From Artemia franciscana (Eukaryota; Arthropoda; Branchiopoda; Anostraca; Artemiidae), in the NCBI RefSeq assembly GCF_032884065.1, contig NW_027063379.1:1179869-1243868 (forward strand): a stretch of DNA of 64,000 nucleotides. The letters are read 5' to 3'. A program made the translations under genes and the position numbers. Below the pieces are notes generated by a model. The model was not told the DNA's origin. It saw only the letters and a list, made by a program, of their open reading frames with translations, and did no database searches. Below are positions 11,150 through 21,539 of the stretch, one piece after another (the stretch's first letter is position 1; every line of letters starts with the position of its first letter).

Positions 11150-11581
11150 ATGTTAAAATTAAAAACTAATTTTTTATTCACAAGTTTGGTTTTTGTTTTA
11201 AATCTTGGAGTAGAAATCGCTCAGACTTTGTTTTTTGCCTACGACCATGTGTTTAACGGGAACCCTTTGGCCGTGTGTTTATCCTTAGGATTGGCATTTG
11301 GCATAGAGATCCTTATTCCAGAGGTCTTTTGCCGCCACTTTCCTCTTTATATGGGAAGTCTCGTAAGCCAAATAATGGACTTCTTTTGTACTTGTTGTTT
11401 TGACGCAGGTAGTTATGAACTGCAAAGCGAAGATGCGCAAGCCATAAGTACATTGCCAAAGTATTCCAGAATTGGAAATTTTAAAGAAATATATGAGACC
11501 AATAAAAAAAACTTGAGAAAAAATGATCCACCAGCAGTGGCCATATTACCACAGCTTCTTTGTCACGAGAGATTTTATTAA
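11150..11581 (+). CDS. Unrecognised 143-aa protein with two membrane segments
   Basis: It starts MLKLKTNFLFTSLVFVLNLG. Two hydrophobic segments lie at about residues 8-28 and 40-60 (NPLAVCLSLGLAFGIEIL), then a Cys-rich turn (FFCTCCFDAG), then a charged tail. The frame probably continues past a one-base shift near 11540 as DFINNARQGPFHSFG. No known family is recognised. It lies between the anchored pseudogene and the Ser/Arg-rich ORF and is probably part of the same element. Confidence 0.35.
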   Translation: MLKLKTNFLFTSLVFVLNLGVEIAQTLFFAYDHVFNGNPLAVCLSLGLAFGIEILIPEVFCRHFPLYMGSLVSQIMDFFCTCCFDAGSYELQSEDAQAISTLPKYSRIGNFKEIYETNKKNLRKNDPPAVAILPQLLCHERFY

Positions 11582-11711
11582 TAATGCTCGCCAGGGGCCA
11601 TTCCATAGCTTTGGTCGAACAAGGCAAAGCAAAGACTATCTTAGATATATTCGCCTTCAGGACATTTGAAGCCAATTGATTCAGGACGAGGAAATTTAAA
11701 TAACTGATAAT

Positions 11712-11993
11712 TTGATTATAAAAGATGCATTAATCCATAATGTCCGTGAAGATGGATTAGAATTAATGAAAAATTCAGAACTCAAAGAGAGCTCAACCAA
11801 AAGCTCAAGAGATCAGAGCTCAACCAAGAGCTCAAGAGCTCAATCAAGAAACCAGAGACCAGAGCTCAAGCTCCCAAGAGCTCAGTCAAGAGAAAGAGAC
11901 CAGTTGGCCTTTGTCAAGAGACAAAATATCTTCGGAAAAGATATGGTGATTGGAGTGGCTACATATGAAGATGTCATATCCTTTGGCAATTAA
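11712..11993 (+). CDS. 93-aa ORF with Ser/Arg/Gln repeats
   Basis: Residues about 25-60 are built from a repeated unit (KSSRDQSSTKSSRAQSRNQ), encoded by tandem 'gagctcaa(c)caaga' units at 11790-11900. Then comes NQRPELKLPRAQSRERDQ, nearly the same as in the ORFs at 5402 and 9765. The tail (MVIGVATYEDVISFGN) looks like an unrelated folded domain. The repeat may have expanded inside an older gene. Confidence 0.35.
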   Translation: MIIKDALIHNVREDGLELMKNSELKESSTKSSRDQSSTKSSRAQSRNQRPELKLPRAQSRERDQLAFVKRQNIFGKDMVIGVATYEDVISFGN

Positions 11994-12313
11994 TAGACGA
12001 TACAGTTTATATCCAATTCCAGAATTGGAAATTCAAACTGTTACCGGTAATAACCACAAGTCCTAGATACGTGATTGACAAAACCGGAACAGATCCACTC
12101 TCTTTGGGGGAGATGGAGGCAGGGTTAATTTTGAAAAAAAAGAAAAAAATGAGGTATTTTTAACCTACGAAGGAGTGATTGGATATTAATGAAATTTCAT
12201 ATTTAAAAGGACCTCGCAACTCAGATCTCTTATTTCAAATCTCGACCGGATCCAGTGTCGTTGGGGTGGGATATTGGAGGGGGGACCGGGAATCTTAAGA
12301 GGTTTAGAATTGT
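11994..12313 (+). other. Coding-like stretch in broken frames
   Basis: Pieces such as QNWKFKLLPVITTSPRYVID (about 12025) and TGTDPLSLGEMEAG appear in one frame until an A-run near 12140 breaks it. Probably a continuation of the preceding gene. Family not recognised. Confidence 0.28.
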
Positions 12314-12532
12314 ATGATCAGGATGAAACTTGGTGAGACACCAACATACCCGCTGGTATTTTCTTGGAATGACGCTTTAAATAAAGGTGTTAGCAATTCC
12401 AATATAGTACATCGGGATAGGGATCGCCTATTATCAAAATACGATCCAAAGAAACTAATACGCGAGTTGACTTGCAAATATGTTTTAGATTTTTCTCCAA
12501 TTAGCTATGGATTAATGGCAACTAAATTTTAA
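12314..12532 (+). CDS. 72-aa ORF, probable gene fragment
   Basis: Open from MIRMKLGETPTYPLVFSWND to YGLMATKF. Composition is balanced and unlike random AT-rich frames. It seems to continue after a frame change as KTSAEEFILSELTKNFLCNF (about 12540). Not recognised. Confidence 0.3.
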   Translation: MIRMKLGETPTYPLVFSWNDALNKGVSNSNIVHRDRDRLLSKYDPKKLIRELTCKYVLDFSPISYGLMATKF

Positions 12533-12629
12533 TTCAAAAACCTCAGCAGAAGAATTTATTTTGTCTGAACTTACAAAAAACTTTCTGTGCAACTTCCATA
12601 GTTAGTAAATCTATTAAAATCATCTTCTT

Positions 12630-12875
12630 TTGTCTACATCTGAAGTTAATCCTAGTACCCAGCAACCCAGTGATCGCAGACGGACAAGAAAGAACAATCA
12701 GAGACGAACAAGACAGAAGAATCAAAGACCAAAGAGTCAAGACAGAATCAACAAGACAAAGTCAAAGTCAAAACCAGTCAGAACAAGACAATATCAGAAC
12801 AAGACAAAGTCAAGACGAAGAACCAAGGCAGAAGAAAAAAAGAGCCAAAGAGTAACAAGTAAAACGAAGACGTAG
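12630..12875 (+). CDS. Lys/Arg/Gln-rich 81-aa ORF
   Basis: A simple-sequence protein dominated by R, K, Q, S and T (RRTRKNNQRRTRQKNQRPK), produced by imperfect 'agacaaa/agaacaa' units. Another frame over the same bases is equally basic, so it may be low-complexity DNA rather than a gene. Confidence 0.2.
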   Translation: MSTSEVNPSTQQPSDRRRTRKNNQRRTRQKNQRPKSQDRINKTKSKSKPVRTRQYQNKTKSRRRTKAEEKKSQRVTSKTKT

Positions 12876-13116
12876 AAATGAGAAAAACAAGGATGTTCTT
12901 AGATTTAAGCAGCATGAGAAAGCAGCAGATCTAAATAAACGTTGAGTTTTAAAAACAATATAGCACTGACGAGGCCTAAACGTTGTTGAAAAAATAATTA
13001 GGAATTATCCCTAAAACATTTGTTTTGTTTTTTTTTTATTTTATAAACTATATTTGTATTTTTATTTGCGCTCTTTGCAAGAATCCTTATAATCTATTTC
13101 ACTTTTTTTATTCCAG

Positions 13117-13556
13117 GGATGGAGGAGGTGCTATTTCGGAGGTAAAGAGCCTTATGAGTTCTCTAGGAAGTTCCGATGAAGAAATTAAAGATGCTCATTC
13201 ACTAATTTTTTTTTAATGGAAGAAATTTTCCACTTCGAGGAAAGGAATATAAAATTGGTGTCATTTTTGTTAACGAAAACTTGGAATCATTTACAGAGAA
13301 AAACAAGCTAGAAACAATTATTCAAGAATTGAGTTCTAAAGCTTTCAAGAGGACAGAGTTTATCTTTAAAACTATTATGAAACATTTCAGTGACAAGGAA
13401 TTACGAGATAATCTCAAGATACATGACCTTATAGAAGCAATTAGTAGAGCAACAACAAGAGCCACTATTGTTTATACCAATGGGGATCAGTTGCTTAGTG
13501 GAATAGCGCAGCAGTTTAAAGAACATACTCCACAAATTATGCCGGAAGGTGGTTAG
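13117..13556 (+). pseudogene. Exon-like coding stretch with one frameshift
   Basis: A strong acceptor (tttttttattccag) ends at about 13116. The sequence then reads DGGGAISEVKSLMSSLGSSD and stays open until a T-run near 13210. One base shift there continues it as NGRNFPLRGKEYKIGVIF, and it joins the frame at 13281-13556 (KLETIIQELSSKAFK... MPEGG-stop). About 145 residues in all, mostly helical-looking. Not recognised. It may be a host exon or part of the neighbouring element. Confidence 0.35.
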
Positions 13557-13789
13557 AAAAAATGTATAAAATGGAAGAAATTTTTAAAGAATTCTTGACA
13601 AAAAGTGTTGACAGGTGTATTCCTTTTTGAGTGAATTCAAATGCAGTTTAGTTTTTTTTTGTTTTGTAGTACAGTGGTTGTTAACTTTTTCCTTTAAGTT
13701 TTGCTTGTTTACGTTTGCACAACTTAAAAAAAATAAAGTGGGAGGATTTAGTGTAACTAGATTTGATTTCCTCTCTAGAGTCTACTTTG

Positions 13790-15677
13790 CACAAATGTTA
13801 TTTCCAACCTAGACGAAGTTGGGGCTTGTCTTATTGACATACTTTACAATAAAAAAAAATGCTAATCCTCCCACCAACATAAAACCAGATAATTTGTGTG
13901 ACCTAAGAATTCTACCCAATGTCCGCAAAGACCCGTCCATTATTATAACTAAAGCAGATAAAAGCAATTCTTTGATTGTCATGGATACGAAAGATTACAA
14001 CACAAAAATTTATGCAAATCTAAATGACAAAACTACATATAAAAATATAACCCACGATCATACTGATCAGTTTTGATCAAATTATAAAAGAATTAAAAGA
14101 TCTAAAACAAAATGGTAAAATTACTCAACAATAATACAATAAATTTTCCCCCCGGGGCAGCTTTTGTCCAAAATTTTATGGTCTACCAAAATTACATAAG
14201 CAAGGCATTCCTTTAAGGCCAATTGTAGCTTGTATGAAAGCCCCCACCTCTAACATTGGAAAATGGTTGTGTACAACCTTCAGACCTTTGCTTTTTTCTC
14301 AAAAATCTTTTATATGTAATTCGGTTGATTTAGTCGAAAAGCTCAAAAACGTAAATATTTCAGTTATCAGTTATATACAGTTATCAGTAGCTTCGACACT
14401 GTGTCTATGTATGCAACTATTAATGTAGCAGAATCCGAGAAATTATTCGAAAAAAAAAGAAAATTATGACTTAATAGAAGCTTCTGCAACATGATTAGAT
14501 TGTGACGTTTTAATGACCTTGGTTAAACTTTGTAACAAATATTTAATGTATTTTCAATTCCGTAATTCTTTCTACCAACAAATAAATGGCTTATCCATGG
14601 GTGCGCCTCTCTCCGGGTTACTGGCGAATATTTATGTAGAGCGCATAGAAAATTGGGCATTAAATTCATATTTGTTGAAACATGTTTTGGGGACGTTACA
14701 TGGATGACGTAATTTCACTTTGGAACTATGGGGGACATGAAATTAGGGGTTTTTTTGATCACCTTAAAAAATATGATAGGAATTTACAGTTTACCTTAGA
14801 AATCGAAATTGCAAATAAAATCTCATTCCTAAAAGTTCTAATTATTCGTAACTTAGATGAACTCAATTTTACTATTTACAAAAAACCAACACAAAGCAAT
14901 AGATATCTACATTTTGAATCAAACCATCCCCCACAAGTTAAAAGACTGGTCTTAATATCTCTCGTCGATCGTGCCCTAAACATTTGTTCTGATTCCTACA
15001 TCACAGCTGAACTAGACTTTATCAGAGAGATACTCTTTGGAAATGGGTATCCTCTTTTATTTAATAATAATACAATTAAACGTAGAGTGAAAAGACACTA
15101 CCATAAAATGAACGATAATTTACCATGTGAGAATCCCAATAAACCCCAAAACATAATTTACCTCTCATATATCCCAAAAATCACTAGAAATCTTAAAAAA
15201 GTATGCAAACAAAATAATCTGTATGTTGTATTTAACAATAATTTGAAAATCAGAAATTTCCTAAATTCTAATAATGATAAGACTCCAGTTACTCGCCAAA
15301 GAGGTGTCTAGCATATACCATGCGATTGTGGCAAATTCTATGTAGGGAGAACCCACCAGAATTTCGAGATACGCCTACAAACACATAAAGATGATATCAC
15401 CAAATCTCTACATTCTAACACTACTTCTGTTTCTTTTGATTCTGCTTTAAGCAGCCATGTTTTCGAAAATCCTAGCCACAAAATACTCTTTGAAGAATCC
15501 GCCATTATTAGCAATGATCTAGGCGTAAAGCAAGTAGTTCGAGAAGCAATTGAAATCAGACTTAAGATTAATAATAATATTTCCTTAAATATGGATTTAG
15601 GAGAATATTCACTGAATGCTCAATACACAAATTTAATTAAAAATAACCTTACGAAATATTATAAAAAAAACCAATAG
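13790..15677 (+). pseudogene. Penelope-like element: reverse transcriptase plus GIY-YIG domain (broken)
   Basis: Penelope-like elements copy RNA into DNA with a telomerase-related reverse transcriptase and cut the target with a GIY-YIG nuclease. Visible in order: ITKADKSNSLIVMD (13948); FYGLPKLHK...PLRPIVA (14180); SFDTVSMYATINV, the first catalytic Asp (about 14393, after a frameshift); NGLSMGAPLSGLLANIYVE (14586); RYMDD, the catalytic pair (14694); ISFLKVLI, where FLDV is usual; YKKPTQSNRYLHF; NGYP. After TAG at 15309 the GIY-YIG part reads HIPCDCGKFYVGRTHQNFE and runs to a stop at 15677. At least three frameshifts or stops, so inactive as read. Confidence 0.88.
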
Positions 15678-16365
15678 ATATTAACACAGAACCTGTCACA
15701 AATAGAACTATTAAGATCAGCAGCGAAAAAAGCTAGGCTGGCATTAAAAACGTGTTTTTAATTCATTTTCTTTCATTTCAATGAATTGCCTCGTTTCATA
15801 ACAATTTATTTATCAGTCCTGGTTGAACTGGTAAGGATGCTGGGACTGTTTTGAAAAACTGTCCATTTCAGTTTTATTGATTTTATCCTCTTGTAAGTTG
15901 TTTTTTCTTATTTGTAGTGCTGAGGACAGCCCTTGGACGTAGGGCCGAAATATTCATTCTAATTTGTTTCCCACTGTCTTAAAAAATTCCCTATTGTTCT
16001 TCTTGTTTTTGGTATTTGTGATGGAAAGGCAGTGTGGTCTTCGTCGTTATCTGTATCACTTGATTACCTCCAGTCTAAACATCCAAACACTGGGGTCCTA
16101 CTTACCGGTGACGGAAATGAACTAGGTTAGGTCATCTTTGTCGGGAAGCTAATTTAAAACAAATCGTTAATATGCCGACCACGAAAGGTGGTAGTTCCCT
16201 TAACATTATTTGTACAAACCCACGTGAATTCTAATAAAGACCCAATTCCCTCCCCCCTCTTATTTCTTAAATTATAAAATCAGACAAAGGTATGGTTTTA
16301 AAGGTTATTGAAAGAAAATAAAAGATACTATAAGTTATTTATGTATTAATGTTGAACAGTCGACT
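15095..16365 (+). repeat. Left arm of a 1.3-1.5 kb inverted repeat (Penelope 3' end)
   Basis: Reverse complement of 16456-17940, about 95% identical by eye. It covers the end of the reverse transcriptase, the GIY-YIG part and the 3' non-coding region. A 90-bp spacer (16366-16455) separates the arms. Inverted, 5'-truncated partner copies are a known arrangement for Penelope insertions. Confidence 0.9.
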
Positions 16366-16455
16366 GTTAAAACTTGTGTGTGTTTATTAGTTTGATTATA
16401 TTCTATTCTTTTATACTACTGATAAAATGTAATAATTTATTATGCTTTAATATTT

Positions 16456-17940
16456 AGTCGACTGTTCAACATTAAGACATAAATAACTTATAGTATCTTT
16501 TATTTTCTTTCAATAACCTTTAAAACCATACCTTTGTCTGATTTTATAATTTTGCAACCCATTTGATTCCTATAATCGTGTATTCCATTCCAATATCTAA
16601 ATCTTCTTTCCTTATAATTCTATTATATTTAATTTCTATTGTCGTTTCGTTTAAAAGCTTCTCCCATTATTAGTTTCTAATTTAATTAAACAATTTTCCA
16701 AATCGAAAACAATGCTTGCGGGTATGATCTTGAATCGGATTTAGCAAAAGCGTAAGTTGGTAACTGCCACCAAGAGGGGGGGAGGGAAATGGGTCTTTGT
16801 TAGAATTCACGTGGGTTTGTATAAATAATGTTAAGGGAACTACCACCTTTTGTGGTCGGCATATTAACGATTTGTTTTAAATTAGCTTCCCGACAAAGAT
16901 GACCTAACCTAACCTAGTTCATTTCCGTCACCGGTAAGTAGGATCCCAGCGTTTGGATGTTTAGACTGGAGGTAATCAAGTGATACAGATATCGACGAAG
17001 ACCACACTGCCTTTCCATCACAAATACCAAAAACAAGAAGAACAATAGGGAATTTTTTAAGACAGTGAGAAACAAATTATAATGAATATTTCGGCCCTAT
17101 GTCCAAGGGCTGTCCTCAGCAATACAAATAAGAAAAAATAACTTACAAGAGGATAAAATCAATAAAACTAAAATGGACAGTTTTTAACAGTCCCAGCATC
17201 CTTACCAGTTCAACCAGGACTGATAAATAAATTGTTATGAAACGAGGCAATTCATTGAAATGAAAGAAAATGAATTGAAAACACGTTTTTAATGCCAGCC
17301 TAGCTTTTTTCGCTGCTGATCTTAATAGTTCTATTTGTGACAGGTTCTGTGTTAATATCTATTGGTTTTTTATAATACTTCGTAAGCTTATTTTTAATTA
17401 AATTTGTGGATAGAACATTCAGTGAATATTCTCCTAAATCCATATTTAAGGAAATATTATTATTAATCTTAAGTCTGATTTCAATTGCTTCTCGAACTAC
17501 TTGCTTTATGCCTAGATCATTGCTAATAATGGCAGATTCTTCAAAGAGTATTTTGTGGCTAGGATTTTCGAAAACATGGCTGCTTAAAGCAGAATCAAAA
17601 GAAACAGAAGTAGTGTTAGAATGTAGAGATTTGGTGATATCATCTTTATGTGTTTGTAGGCGTTTCTCGAAATTCTGGTGGGTTCTCCCTACATAGAATT
17701 TGCCACAATCGCATGGTATATGCTAGACACCTCTTTGGCGAGTAACTGGAGTCTTATCATTATTGGAATTTAGGAAATTTCTGATTTTGAAATTATTGTT
17801 AAATACAACATACAGATTATTTTGTTTGCATACTTTTTTAAGATTTCTAGTGATTTTTGGGATATATGAGAGGTAAATTATGTTTTGGGGTTTATTGGGA
17901 TTCTCACATGGTAAATTATCGTTCATTTTATGGTAGTGTA
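16456..17940 (-). repeat. Right arm of the Penelope inverted repeat
   Basis: Truncated second copy in opposite orientation. It carries about 218 bp (16554-16771) absent from the left arm, between 'ctgattttataattt' and the G-rich string. One extra TTAGG unit is present here (near 16905-16918). Confidence 0.9.
17359..17940 (-). pseudogene. Penelope GIY-YIG and C-terminal part, inverted copy
   Basis: Reads on the minus strand from YHKMNDNLPCENPNKPQ to the stop at 17359. It has the same TAG between RQRGV and HIPCDCGKFYVG as the left copy, so the stop was there before the second copy formed. The start lies inside the reverse transcriptase C-terminus, so this copy never held the catalytic palm. 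Confidence 0.85.
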
Positions 17941-17972
17941 CAGCATAAAATGTCTACATTTTAATGTATTAC

Positions 17973-18124
17973 AAAAATACATTATGCAAACTTCGCGCTT
18001 TACTTAGGCAGCGCTATTGCGCTACCTGTGATATATATTTTAATCGGGAGTGTAAATAAGATTTAATTGAAAAATTCTTACGTTTTGTTTTTAAAGAAAT
18101 ATAAAGTTTGCATAATGTATTTTT
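17973..18124. mobile_element. Short element with 21-bp terminal inverted repeats
   Basis: AAAAATACATTATGCAAACTT at 17973-17993 is the exact reverse complement of 18104-18124. The 152-bp unit has no ORF and lies just past the end of the Penelope right arm. MITE-like. A target duplication is not clear because both flanks are A/T runs. Confidence 0.55.
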
Positions 18125-18279
18125 TTTTTCACCAATGTACTTTGTCTACTCAATTTTGCAAGTGAAGATATTCTGGGGTAATTGTTAGAGAAATTTTTCA
18201 GTGTGTTTGGTTTCCTTGGATATTCCTCAATCACCAGAATTTAATCAATTAATCATCAGAGCATATGAAGGACTAATAT

Positions 18280-19540
18280 AAAAATGATGAAACTGATCAC
18301 CTGAGCAGTATCAAGTTAGCATCGAAAGCTGTGAAGGATAATTGCAAAAAAGAAGAGACTTATCGCCTGAAGACTATCAAGTTAGCATAACAACGTGTGA
18401 AGGATAAATATAAAAATGACGACTTATCGCCTGAAGGCCATCAAGTCTATATCAATCCAGAGAAATATCATTCCATTATTAGAGAGAAAAAGAAGAGTGT
18501 CGTCAAAATTACATCAAAAAAGTCTCTTGGAAACCAAGAACAAAATACAGGAGAGATGATTTGTATCAAAGGAATCACATTGAAAAGGTTACTGTTTACA
18601 ATTTATTGAAAACACAAAGAGGGACTGACTTTTCTAGTAAGGAACAGAGGAGGAAAACATCAAAAACAGTCATCAAATTCTATAAGAATTTTTATAGAAG
18701 CCGCAGGTCGACGAAAAACAATGACGAAACATTACCACATAGCTCAACTCTGCCAAAGCTTGCAATGAGATCTACATAAAAGAAAGTGAAAAGTTATTCT
18801 TCAAAAATGATAAAGAAAAGTCAGAACGGAGCACAAACCAGCGCCAAGTCTTTTGATATGTCCTGCTTCATAAGCCAGTCCACGCACAATTCATCTCTGG
18901 CTAATAAAATGCAATCCAGTTTATTTGTAAGAAATTATTGACAAAGGTGGGCATATAGGTCCAGGACTGTAGTAAATATGAAGTCACATTTAGAAAATTT
19001 CAATACTAACTTTGATATGTGCAAACAAATGAAAGAACGTTTTCAACCATTGAAATTAAGCTACTGCTAGCAAAGGCTAACGCAGTCATTAACATAGCTT
19101 CGAACTCTTTAGTAAAGCTATATGCAAACATTCAAAAGCAGTGTTCTAAAATCTTGGAGAATCTACCAAGAGCAGATTTTTTCTCTGATGTTGAAGAATT
19201 TACCCTTCCAATGGGAAATACAATTGAACACTTTTTGCATAATGAAGCTTATCATCTCGAGTAAGTGTATAAAATCTTTGATGTCAACCATTGTTTGAGA
19301 AGTGGTCACACTGGTGACCTTTACGCTGAAATGCCAACTGACGAGGGAGGAAGGGGAAATTTGTTTTACTATAGTAATAACAAAGCTGTAGAAGTTGGTA
19401 ATAGATGCTTGTGCGAGACAACAACACAAAACCAGCAAGATAATGATACTGAGAATAGCTTTCCAAATTTTGTACCTCCTTTTCACAAAAGGTTAGCTGG
19501 AGGATTTAAAAACACAATCTTCTACCAAATTTGATGATGA
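18280..19540 (+). pseudogene. N-terminal region of the Helitron, unrecognised parts
   Basis: Imperfect repeats of a phrase coding roughly 'DDLSPEGHQV' occur at 18300-18450. Open pieces follow: RGTDFSSKEQRRKTSKTVIK (about 18620), MQTNERTFSTIEIKLLLAK (19019) and MPTDEGGRGNLFYYSNNKA (about 19333). They are in the same orientation as the helicase and probably belong to its N-terminus or a companion ORF, but I cannot name them. Confidence 0.4.
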
Positions 19541-19739
19541 AGACTGAAATACTAACAAATTAAAATTCTCATCGATATTTGTAAATGATATATGATAAAG
19601 GATTTGAATTGAAAAAATTTAGAGAGGGACGATCGAAAGACATTCTACTGTCGAAAGTTAGTTGGCAGACAAAAATCCCTAAATTAAATTGAAATGTCAT
19701 CGAGATCTCTGCAAATATGAGCCAATTGACATTGAAATG

Positions 19740-20705
19740 AGTCTTATGCTCTAATGGACAGTTTCCGAGATGAACAAAGAAGATTCATTAATGAAGATTC
19801 AGTAGAATTGTATTTGGATAAATCCAATTGCTGCGCAGACCAGTCAATCAAACTTGACAAAATGGGACATTCACTTTATTGTCACCCATGTAAAGGAAAT
19901 TACAGCTTTGTTCGTGCTCTGCGAGCATAAACACCACAATTTCCTATTCTAGCAAACTTTGTTAAAACTTTGCTTGTAAAAGGCCGTAGAAAGATGGGGA
20001 CTCATTATTGAGGTGAAAACAATTAGGAGCTAAAATAGTGTTGCATAATTATGATCCGTTGTAGAAGCTGCAATTTCAAAACTGAGGAGGAAAAACTTTA
20101 CAAGCTTTCTGGAGCCTATGCGTCCTCAGGTATCTACAGAAGAATCAGAAATTATGAAGTTCTTTGGGAAAAAGCCAATAAAAGTAACTGAGACAAAAGA
20201 CGAATACCCATCAGTTCCTTATCATTGCTGCAAGCAGTTGTAACTGCCAGATGAGCAAAAACTTATGAAACTCCAGGTTGCACTAAGAATTTGAATCAAT
20301 TTGAACTGTTAATGATAAGATATGTCACACCATATCTAACAGTTGCTAGGCTTGGACAAATCCTGGGATCATAAAGACTATCAAACGAATTGACAAAGGC
20401 TCTCAAAGGAAAAATTGTACATCTACCTGTAGGTGTTCAAGCAAATGTAGATGTAAAACCAGAAAAATTGCTAAACATTGACAGTTTTGTCGTACTTGTC
20501 AATGGACAAACAACCAATAACAAGAATGTTTGGGCACCACTTATTGATTTAAGAAAAATACACAAAGCCCGACTTTGGTTGAAAGCAAACAATATTGTGC
20601 ATAGGAACAATAAAGCATACACACTAGAAGAGTTGAGAGACTATTGAGTCACATTAGAAAAAGAAAAGGAACAAGAGCAAACTTATGAAGCACCAGAGGA
20701 GGCAA
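19740..20705 (+). pseudogene. Helitron pre-Rep domain (DUF6570-like)
   Basis: Reads CADQSIKLDKMGHSLYCHPC near 19832, then RYVTPYLTVARLGQILGS (20319), then an open run from 20390 with KALKGKIVHLPVGVQANV, LLNIDSFVVLVNGQT and VWAPLIDLRKIHKARLWLKA. The 'ALKG.IVHLP...V' and 'WLKANN' motifs are typical of the region before the Helitron N domain in animal Helitrons. Several stops (for example 19928, 20373, 20645). Confidence 0.65.
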
Positions 20706-20984
20706 TATAGGAAAAACTTACAAATGATGCCAAATCACCCTTAGTAGAGCATTTCTCTATACAAAAACTTGACTCGTCAGAACCGAAAGACTTTATTGAT
20801 AACTTCAAGAACTATAAAAACCTTGAGACTGACCAATTGTCTACTAAAATGTCAATCAAGAGTATCGAGGGAAATGCGGGGAAAGCTGTATTCCCGCCAG
20901 GCCCTCAGGGCGGGATTACCAACCCACTTGGTACGAAAGGTTCGGAACACTTGTACTTATACTGTACTTATACTGCATACACGT

Positions 20985-21520
20985 CTTTTACTGATCAAAC
21001 ACCTTAATCGACGAATATCCGGCTCGTATGCTTCCATAGTCTCTGCTAAATTCCGTTTTAGTCGCCCCCTCCTTGCCATCCTATATAACGCTACTGTTTT
21101 ACCTCATATTCTGTACCTGGCACCATTTTGGAAACTATTTTCGAAGGCTGAATTGTCTAAAATCCGTGCGCTTTTCTTCCGTTTTGCTAAATACCTCCTA
21201 CGTTATCCTCCCTAGTACAGAAACTCAATCCTCATTAAAAAGTATCACATAACCGACCCTCATGTTGCAGTTGAAAATGTAATCAAAAGACACAATATTA
21301 AAATAGTAGATCACGATTGGTATAATCTCCTTTTACAATAGATCTGTTTTCGTTTTATTCATTTTAGTGCTATTTTGTTTGCCCTTTTATTAGTTGAGTC
21401 TCTTTCTAGTTATGTCTCTTCTGATGTGTTCTTATATATTTTCTTATATTTATATGTTCGTGCTTCGTCTTTTTCAATTCGTATGATTGACGGGTTTTTA
21501 AATAAATAAATAAAAATAAA
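20985..21520 (+). mobile_element. 5'-truncated LINE inserted in the Helitron
   Basis: The C-terminal end of a non-LTR reverse transcriptase: LNRRISGSYASIVSAKFRF, then TVLPHILYLAPFWKLFSKA and IRALFFRFAKYLLRYPP, then a stop and further in-frame sequence to about 21340. A TAAA-type tail (about 21500-21520) follows, as in many LINE 3' ends. The flanking Helitron frames resume after it. Confidence 0.65.
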
Positions 21521-21539
21521 TAAATTTCAATTGAAAAGA

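Noticed and set aside
1..12900. Retroviral LTRs around the integrase element
   Set aside because: The tandem copies are direct repeats, but no pair of terminal repeats bounds a single element. The conserved 750-bp leader (4653-5400, 9022-9764) is internal and part of the tandem duplication.
12966..12992. Second hammerhead-like string (CTGACGA ... GAAA)
   Set aside because: No stem can form between the two conserved boxes.
15925..15956. Hammerhead ribozyme-like core (CTGAGGA, a stem GCCC/GGGC, then CGAAA) in the Penelope 3' region and its inverted copy
   Set aside because: Penelope elements often carry hammerheads and the core is suggestive, but I could not form helix III or place a cleavage triplet after GAAA, and the first pair of helix II does not match. 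A covariance-model search would settle it.
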